The notes under the pieces are model-generated. The model made no database searches. It was not told the DNA's origin and worked only from the letters and a program-made list of their open reading frames with translations. This document shows, piece by piece, positions 27,984 through 32,251 of a stretch of 32,251 nucleotides of DNA. The translations under genes and the position numbers were made by a program. The stretch's first letter is position 1; each line of letters opens with the position of its first letter. Origin of the DNA: a virus. The stretch lies in IMG/VR virus record IMGVR_UViG_3300030106_007757, positions 1-32,251 of that record; one strand, written 5' to 3'.

Positions 27984-28838
27984 ATGAGCAAAAAACAAGC
28001 ATTACCAGAACAAGCAGAAGAGGTACTTACTGAAGAGTCAGTACAGGCTATTGAGACTGCTATTGAAGAAAAAATTCAGCTATCAGTAGAAGCTGCTTTA
28101 ACTAATCAAGATGAGCTTTATGCTGAAAAACTTGAAGAGTTAGTAACTGCAATTGATAAAGATCATACAGATAAGCTTAAGAGAGTGGTTGAAGCTGTAG
28201 ATCATAACAATGCAAATAAACTTATTAAAGTTGTAAAGCGTTATGAAAATGAGCTAAATGGTCGCGCAAGTAAGTTTAAAGATACATTAGTAGAAAGTAT
28301 CTCTGATTACTTAGAAGAGTATCTAGAAGAGTCAGTACCTACTCAAGCAATTGAAGAGGCTACTAAGAATAGAACTGCTAGAGAAGTCTTAGGTAATTTA
28401 AGAAAAGTGCTTGCTGTTGATTCTACTCTTATGAGTGAGTCAGTTAAAGAAGCTGTCATGGATGGAAAGACTCAAATTGATGAGTTAAATGCTAAAGTAA
28501 ATGCTCTTGCTAAGCAAAATAAAGTTCTTAGTGAGAAGTATAGATCTACTAAAGCTAATCTTCTTATTGAAGCTAAGACAGCAAACTTATCTGAAGGTAA
28601 AAAGTCTTATTTACGTAAGATTTTGATTGATAAGACTCCGGAGTTCATCGAAGAAAATTTCGAATATACTGCTAAGTTATTTGATAAGAAAGAGAAAGAA
28701 AGACTTACAGTTATTAAAGAGGAGGCATACAAAAAACGTAAGGTCAAAACAGATGCCCCTGTACAACAGATTTCAGAGAAGAAAGAAGAGAAACAGTATA
28801 ACCCTTATTTAGCAGAGTTAGAAAGATCTCACAAATAA
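27984..28838 (+). CDS. 22: Prohead scaffold protein gp22
   Basis: A 284-residue, highly charged, helical protein without Cys or Trp, close to T4 gp22 (~269). The N-terminal half (residues ~5-110) is predicted long coiled coil (EEKIQLSVEAALTNQDELYA, EKLEELVTAIDKDHTDKL). DELNAKVNALAKQNKVLSEK (~160-185) is a second coiled coil, and SEGKKSYLRKILIDKTPEFI is the conserved late block of the family. It forms the inner core around which gp23 assembles and is then cut to peptides by gp21; (L/I)-x-E sites such as LAELE near the C-terminus fit this. It follows the small core gene by 3 bases and shares its promoter. Confidence 0.87.
   Translation: MSKKQALPEQAEEVLTEESVQAIETAIEEKIQLSVEAALTNQDELYAEKLEELVTAIDKDHTDKLKRVVEAVDHNNANKLIKVVKRYENELNGRASKFKDTLVESISDYLEEYLEESVPTQAIEEATKNRTAREVLGNLRKVLAVDSTLMSESVKEAVMDGKTQIDELNAKVNALAKQNKVLSEKYRSTKANLLIEAKTANLSEGKKSYLRKILIDKTPEFIEENFEYTAKLFDKKEKERLTVIKEEAYKKRKVKTDAPVQQISEKKEEKQYNPYLAELERSHK
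28830..28837 (+). promoter_or_regulatory. Weak late-promoter-like octamer (CACAAATA) possibly driving gp23
   Basis: CACAAATA overlaps the end of gp22. It has two mismatches to TATAAATA, so it is weak, but it is the only candidate at the right place for a separate gp23 transcript. Use of it would give a leader of about 79 bases. Confidence 0.3.
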
Positions 28839-28856
28839 TTTCACCCCTGAACATTG

Positions 28857-28894
28857 AGGTGCTTGCCACCTGAGTATCTTGGGACTAGATCCCA
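28857..28894 (+). promoter_or_regulatory. Structured 5' leader of gp23 (two hairpins)
   Basis: Hairpin 1: AGGTG (28857-28861) with CACCT (28867-28871), loop CTTGC. Hairpin 2: TGGGA (28880-28884) with TCCCA (28890-28894), loop CTAGA. ACCT (28868-28871) could instead pair with AGGT at 28897-28900, a possible ribosome binding sequence, so two alternative folds exist. The other virion genes have no leader of this kind. I do not recognise a known riboswitch class. Confidence 0.5.
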
Positions 28895-28895
28895 T

Positions 28896-28925
28896 GAGGT
28901 AAAAATGAAAGGAAACGTCTTATGA
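28896..28925 (+). promoter_or_regulatory. gp23 ribosome binding region with an overlapping 6-codon leader ORF
   Basis: AAAGGA (28908-28913) is a good Shine-Dalgarno sequence 8 bases before the gp23 ATG. It lies inside a tiny ORF, ATG at 28905, reading MKGNVL, whose TGA (28923-28925) overlaps the gp23 ATG (ATGA). The tiny ORF has its own GAGG (28896-28899) 5 bases upstream. Translation of the leader ORF could be coupled to gp23, but whether it is translated is unknown. Confidence 0.45.
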
Positions 28926-30418
28926 ATAAACCACAATCATTTATCGATAGAGATAGAGCAGATGCACTTCTTGAGAAGTGGGCACCTGTTCTTGAATACT
29001 CTTCCGACAGTGTTAAGGCTATTGAAGACGATCATACTCGTTTAAACACCGCTATTCTTTTGGAGAACCAGGAGAAGTGGTGTATCGAGGAAGCCAATAC
29101 AGCAGGATCCGGCGGATCTCTTGGTAGCGGAGCTACTATGAGTTCTATTTACGGACCAAACGCTGCCGCACAGAACATTGATTCTGGCGACACGTATGCT
29201 AACAGTGACGCTCGTCTTCCTAAAGTACTTATCCCGATGATTCGTCGTACGTTCCCTGAGCTTATCACCAACGAAATCGTTGGTGTCCAGCCTATGTCCG
29301 GACCTGTTGGTTTGGCATTTGCTCTTCGTTATGCATATCAGTCCCAGCAACTGGGTGATGGCATCGACGGAAGCACTGCTGCAACTGGTCATGGTCCAGG
29401 TGGTGGAGGTGGAGCACCTACCAACCAGTACTCTGGTAGTACTGGGCTTCCAGGTGATGAACTTGGATATCAGTTGCTCGACACCCGCTTTACTGGAACT
29501 TCATCCGCCCGCCTTAGTGGTGGCGATGATTGGACATTCGCACAGCAAGACCAAGGTGTTGCTCAGATCCTTTCCGCTTTTGAGATCACTGGAAACATTC
29601 CTCAGGTTGAGGTTAAGTTCGAGAAGACCGCAGTTGAGGCCGGCACACGCCGTCTTGGCGCACGTTGGTCCGTCGAGCTTGAGCAAGACCTTAAGAACAT
29701 GAACGGTATTGATATTGATGCTGAAATCACAAACGCTATGTCGTATGAGATTCAGGCTGAGATCGACCGTGAAATGCTCATGAGAATGATTCAAGCTGCT
29801 CTTGGAGCTGGATATGGAGCTGGATACACCATTTGGCAGCCTGCATCTGCAGACGGCCGTTGGTTGGTTGAGCGTAACAGGGACTTCTATCAGCGTCTTA
29901 TCATTGAGGCCAATCGTATCGCCGTCCGTAACAGACGTGGATCTGCAAACTTTGTTGTTGCAACTCCTCGTGTTTGCGCCATCCTTGAGATGCTCCCTGA
30001 ATTCCAGTGGGTACCAGTCCAGGGTGATGTTAACACACAGCCTGTTGGCATTGCGAAGATTGGTTCTGTAGGTGGAAGATTCAACGTTTACCGTGATACT
30101 AGAACAGAAGTTCAGAACAATCCTAATTATACAAGCGCTAACGCTGGCGAATACACAGGCTCTACTGCAAGTGTTGAGTATGCGTTGCTTGGATATAAGG
30201 GTCCTGAGTTTTACGATACTGGTATCATTTACTGTCCTTACATTCCTGTCATGGTTCAGAGAACTATTGGTCCTAACGACTTCGCACCACGTGTTGGCTT
30301 GCTTACTCGTTATGGTGTTGTTGACAACATCTTCGGAGCAAATCTCTACTACCATGTCATTCTTGTTCAGGGACTTGGTACTGCGTTCACTCCAGGCTCG
30401 ACAGCAGTGTACTTCTAA
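28922..30418 (+). CDS. 23: Major capsid protein gp23
   Basis: A 498-residue T4-like major capsid protein (T4: 521). RADALLEKWAPVLEY at the N-terminus and SDARLPKVLIPMIRRTFPEL, followed by ITNEIVGVQPMSGPVGLAFA (residues ~98-137), are hallmark blocks. VKFEKTAVEAGTRRLGARWS, VELEQDLKNMNGIDIDAEI, ANFVVATPRVCAILEML, KGPEFYDTGIIYCPYIPVMV and FAPRVGLLTRYGVVDNIFGA are further conserved segments. gp21 should cut after Glu57 in W-C-I-E-E|A-N, equivalent to T4 Glu65|Ala66. The coding sequence is much richer in G+C than its neighbours and uses CGT/CGC for most Arg codons, where the rest of the window uses AGA. It has its own leader and terminator. Confidence 0.96.
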   Translation: MNKPQSFIDRDRADALLEKWAPVLEYSSDSVKAIEDDHTRLNTAILLENQEKWCIEEANTAGSGGSLGSGATMSSIYGPNAAAQNIDSGDTYANSDARLPKVLIPMIRRTFPELITNEIVGVQPMSGPVGLAFALRYAYQSQQLGDGIDGSTAATGHGPGGGGGAPTNQYSGSTGLPGDELGYQLLDTRFTGTSSARLSGGDDWTFAQQDQGVAQILSAFEITGNIPQVEVKFEKTAVEAGTRRLGARWSVELEQDLKNMNGIDIDAEITNAMSYEIQAEIDREMLMRMIQAALGAGYGAGYTIWQPASADGRWLVERNRDFYQRLIIEANRIAVRNRRGSANFVVATPRVCAILEMLPEFQWVPVQGDVNTQPVGIAKIGSVGGRFNVYRDTRTEVQNNPNYTSANAGEYTGSTASVEYALLGYKGPEFYDTGIIYCPYIPVMVQRTIGPNDFAPRVGLLTRYGVVDNIFGANLYYHVILVQGLGTAFTPGSTAVYF

Positions 30419-30464
30419 TAGGAGTCATCGCTGGTTGAAGCAGCAGTCGAGAGACACAATCACG

Positions 30465-30496
30465 AAACGGCGAGACGAAAGTCTCGCCGTTTTTTT
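30465..30496 (+). terminator. Strong intrinsic terminator after gp23
   Basis: AAACGGCGAGAC (30465-30476), loop GAAA (a stable GNRA tetraloop), GTCTCGCCGTTT (30481-30492), then T to 30496: a perfect 12-bp stem, GC-rich, with a T-tract. It would end the gp23 transcript and separate it from the 30541 gene, which has its own octamer. The 46 bases between the gp23 stop and this stem hold no gene. Confidence 0.95.
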
Positions 30497-30527
30497 GTCT
30501 AAACATGCAATAAAAAAGAACGAAAAT

Positions 30528-30535
30528 AATAAATA
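30528..30535 (+). promoter_or_regulatory. Late-promoter-like octamer (AATAAATA) before the 30541 gene
   Basis: AATAAATA, then ATTAC, then the ATG at 30541, identical over 16 bases to the gp21 start region. Placed 31 bases after the gp23 terminator, where a fresh promoter is needed. Confidence 0.55.
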
Positions 30536-30540
30536 ATTAC

Positions 30541-31269
30541 ATGGCTATTAATTCATTTTCACACGCAGTGTTATCTGCATCATTAGTAAGTTACCCGGAA
30601 CTAGCAGAAGGGTCGGGTTACGCCGCGACCGGTTCAGTTTCTAATGTAGTTTCTCTAACAGCAGGAACAGAAGTTCATACTCCTGGAAGAGATACCGGAA
30701 TCGGAACTAGAAAAAGCGCACTTTCTGGTGTTATAGGATTAAGAAAACTTGGTGCAATTGGAGAACATCCAGTTTCACAATTATTATATACCCCGCCTCC
30801 AAGAACTAATGGCCATGTACCACAACCGGTACCTATTGGTGGTGATGGAACAGAAGGGTTTCCAGTAAATCCTGTAACTAACGAAGCAGCTGGTAGATCT
30901 AATCTTATTGCTTATCAAACAGGTGCAAAACAAGGTGCACAATGTGTAGCTGAATATAGACTAGTATCGCCTGAAGGTACTGAAACTGTAAGTTTCCATA
31001 GACCTCATTTAAAGCACGCTGGTGATACTTTTATTAGTTCGAGCTTATCTGGTATTACTGTAGCACTTAGAACTAGCCCTTCAGAAGCAGGAAAGAGTAG
31101 ACATCAAATTCATGATCACCCTCATTCAGGTATTGAAGTACAATATTACTTACCTGATCCAGGTGCTGGTGCTGGTTCAGCTCTTACAGTTGTATCTGCT
31201 GGATTAAGTAGTAAGCATTCAGGATTTGTAGGACCTGAGCATTCACGTAAGAGACTCTTAGGTTACTAA
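30541..31269 (+). CDS. Unknown protein downstream of gp23; probable virion protein
   Basis: A 242-residue protein rich in Gly, Ser, Ala, Pro and His, with few charged runs and no membrane segment. Visible parts are MAINSFSHAVLSASLVSYPE, GTEVHTPGRDTGIGTRKSAL, YTPPPRTNGHVPQPVPIGGD, AEYRLVSPEGTETVSFHRPH, and a His-rich HQIHDHPHSGIEVQYYLPDP. The composition suggests a beta-structured surface or head-decoration protein. I recognise no family. In T4 the vertex protein gp24 follows gp23, but this protein shows no likeness to the gp23/gp24 fold. It has a late-type octamer, fitting a virion component. It converges with the GT34-like gene 24 bases away. Confidence 0.6.
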   Translation: MAINSFSHAVLSASLVSYPELAEGSGYAATGSVSNVVSLTAGTEVHTPGRDTGIGTRKSALSGVIGLRKLGAIGEHPVSQLLYTPPPRTNGHVPQPVPIGGDGTEGFPVNPVTNEAAGRSNLIAYQTGAKQGAQCVAEYRLVSPEGTETVSFHRPHLKHAGDTFISSSLSGITVALRTSPSEAGKSRHQIHDHPHSGIEVQYYLPDPGAGAGSALTVVSAGLSSKHSGFVGPEHSRKRLLGY

Positions 31270-31300
31270 TTACTAAGCGTCTCCCTAAGCCTCCTAAGAG
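31255..31300. terminator. Possible bidirectional terminator between convergent genes
   Basis: CTCTTAGG (31255-31262) and CCTAAGAG (31293-31300) form an 8-bp inverted repeat spanning the last codons of the 30541 gene, the gap and the end of the minus-strand gene. The 30-base loop is long and there is no T-run, so termination is uncertain. Confidence 0.3.
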
Positions 31301-31998
31301 CATTCTATCTGTTTAAGATAGCCTCTAAACGTCTTTTTTATGCCGTGTGCACTTTTTAGAGTGCAAGGAAAATGTCTTACGTATGGATTATGCTTAGTAA
31401 TTTTCTCATAATTTTGTATTATATTTAAAGGTAATACTACACTTATATCTCTTATATTACATGTATTAAGTTCATACATCTTTTGACACACACCTTGCTC
31501 CCAATAAGGGTAATTTTGCTCAAACATCCACTCGTCATAAGTCCAAAAATCTAAAAGCTCTTTTACTTTTAATGTATTCTTAACTATAAAAACTCCTGTA
31601 TTTAACGCCGGGTATCTTACCTTACAATTAGATTTAAGCCATTCACTAGGATCAAGCTCCGGAGGAAATCCCTTACATGTACCATCTTCACTAAAGATTA
31701 TCTGTTTATCTTTATATTCATTAATTAGATCTTCAATAGGACCTCTATCGATATAAAAATGAGCATCAGCATCTATCCATATAACATAATCGTAGTTATC
31801 TAAATGCTCTATAACCATAGGTAACTTTTCCCAGGCTAAGTCTTTTCTATTATGTCTTCTTTTCGAAGAAAACTTAAAATCATAACCATATTTCTCGCAA
31901 TATGCTTTGTTTATCGTATAACTTAACTTACCATATTTTTTAGCAGTTAAACCATCAAACCACATTACCACACATATCTTATTCTTCTGGCTTGTCAT
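31294..31998 (-). CDS. GT34-like glycosyltransferase (GMA12/MNN10 type)
   Basis: The start is set at the ATG at 31998 (MTSQKNKICVVMWFDG); upstream in-frame ATGs fall in the previous gene and give a Cys-rich unlikely start. About 234 residues. TINKAYCEKYGYDFKFSS, AWEKLPMVIEHLDNYDYVIW followed by IDADAHFYI (DxD site, residues ~70-80), YPALNTGVFIVKNTLKVKEL (N-T-G-x-F) and FEQNYPYWEQGVCQKMYELN (acceptor-side Asp/Gln region), with VRHFPC...H late, fit GT34 galactosyl/mannosyl transferases. No membrane anchor. It lies 20 bases inside the end of a probable virion/fibre gene, so glycosylation of that or another surface protein is a fair guess. Confidence 0.72.
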   Translation of the reverse strand: MTSQKNKICVVMWFDGLTAKKYGKLSYTINKAYCEKYGYDFKFSSKRRHNRKDLAWEKLPMVIEHLDNYDYVIWIDADAHFYIDRGPIEDLINEYKDKQIIFSEDGTCKGFPPELDPSEWLKSNCKVRYPALNTGVFIVKNTLKVKELLDFWTYDEWMFEQNYPYWEQGVCQKMYELNTCNIRDISVVLPLNIIQNYEKITKHNPYVRHFPCTLKSAHGIKKTFRGYLKQIECS

Positions 31999-32251
31999 AC
32001 TCAACTCTAATACGTCCTTCATCATCAGTATAAGGATTCTGCAACATGTGCATATCATGTCTTTCTCCTAATACCATCCATGATACAGTAGCAGTTGAAT
32101 TTGCAACACAACTTTCAACAGTTAATGTGTTTCCAGATACTGAACCTCTAACTGGGTCCCAGTTAGTTTCATTAGTTGTAAATGTTCTAAAGCATCTATT
32201 TAAAGCAGTTAATGTACCATCTGTCATACCATGTAAATTATCGATATTAAC
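31979..32251 (-). CDS. C-terminal end of a probable virion/fibre protein, truncated by window edge
   Basis: The minus-strand frame is open to the window end (upstream codons read V-N-I-D-N-L-H-G before the first ATG at 32227), so the gene starts outside. The visible ~90 residues, NRCFRTFTTNETNWDPVRGS, VSGNTLTVESCVANSTATVS and WMVLGERHDMHMLQNPYTDD followed by EGRIRVEYDKPEE, are a beta-rich domain and a charged tail. The W-M-V-x-G-E-R-(H/Q)-D...T-D-D-x-G-x-(I/L) ending is familiar from C-termini of marine phage virion and tail-fibre-associated proteins. It overlaps the GT34-like start by 20 bases. Confidence 0.6.
   Translation of the reverse strand, partial: VNIDNLHGMTDGTLTALNRCFRTFTTNETNWDPVRGSVSGNTLTVESCVANSTATVSWMVLGERHDMHMLQNPYTDDEGRIRVEYDKPEE

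Noticed and set aside
28839-28921. tRNA, known riboswitch or glutamine/SAM-type marine RNA motif in the gp23 leader
   Set aside because: The hairpins are real, but I could not match the sequence to any known class; kept only as an unclassified structured leader.
29501-30355. Long open frame (284 codons) on the minus strand of gp23, with other shorter ones in both directions
   Set aside because: gp23 is certain on the plus strand. Its regular codon use (few TTA, CTA and TCA codons) removes stops from the other strand, so long shadow frames are expected. The translation is low-complexity in Ser/Thr/Asn and fits no family.
31999-32058. Earlier ATGs for the GT34-like gene
   Set aside because: They give a Cys-rich start unlike the family and lie deep inside the upstream coding sequence; the ATG at 31998 is directly before the first beta strand.
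1-32251. tRNA genes, CRISPR arrays, insertion sequences, integrase or attachment sites
   Set aside because: None seen. Gaps between genes are too short and no repeats with spacers, transposase motifs or cloverleaf patterns were found.

Overview
The window is a stretch of a low-GC, T4-like contractile-tail phage (myovirus) genome. The assignment rests on a run of T4-type virion genes: sheath-terminator gp15, portal gp20, neck gp13, head-completion nuclease gp4, prohead protease gp21, a small core protein, scaffold gp22 and major capsid gp23, plus a gp31/GroES-like co-chaperonin. The A+T richness, the PhoH gene, the 7-deazaguanine genes and the many sugar genes recall marine T4-like phages, but the host cannot be read from this sequence. 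I see no tRNA, insertion sequence, integrase or CRISPR array. Genes are packed so tightly that no gene-free gap exceeds about 125 bases.

Layout. (1) 1-5666 is an accessory block: the end of a possible retropepsin-like protein, a minus-strand operon (FolE2, SET-domain protein, conserved unknown), an EEPK-repeat protein, a QueD-like protein, PhoH (minus) and QueE. FolE2, QueD and QueE are three consecutive steps from GTP to 7-carboxy-7-deazaguanine; QueC and a base-inserting transglycosylase are not in the window. (2) 5683-17439 is one compact plus-strand operon with mostly 4-11 bp overlaps: a P-loop kinase, eight glycosyltransferases, a PIG-L deacetylase, an N-formyltransferase, a further GT-B-like protein, a nucleotide-sugar epimerase, a short nucleotide-sugar dehydrogenase and a GDP-mannose 3,5-epimerase. 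It looks like a phage-encoded pathway for an unusual glycan. (3) 17446-22074 holds a DUF366-like protein, a possible clamp-loader A subunit, another epimerase, the co-chaperonin, a WYL_2-like protein, an unknown and an XPD/DinG-type helicase. (4) 22092-31269 is the head/neck morphogenesis block, with one small gene inverted at 25117-25479. (5) 31294-32251 (minus) carries a GT34-like glycosyltransferase and the C-terminal end of a probable virion/fibre protein.

Control. Most structural genes have an AATAAATA-type octamer (compare the T4 late box TATAAATA) ending only 5-11 nt before the start codon and no clear Shine-Dalgarno sequence. QueD, QueE and folE2 instead have TTGA-/TATAAT-type promoters, the -10 of QueD and QueE again ending 6-7 nt before ATG. 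If these are real promoters, many transcripts would be leaderless or nearly so. gp23 is the exception: an ~80-nt structured leader, a good Shine-Dalgarno sequence, GC-rich codon use and a strong intrinsic terminator.

The most interesting points are the deacetylase/formyltransferase pair inside the glycan operon, the plant-like GDP-mannose epimerase, the QueD homologue lacking two of its three zinc histidines, the palindromic divergent late promoter at 25486-25505, and the compositionally distinct gp23 cassette.
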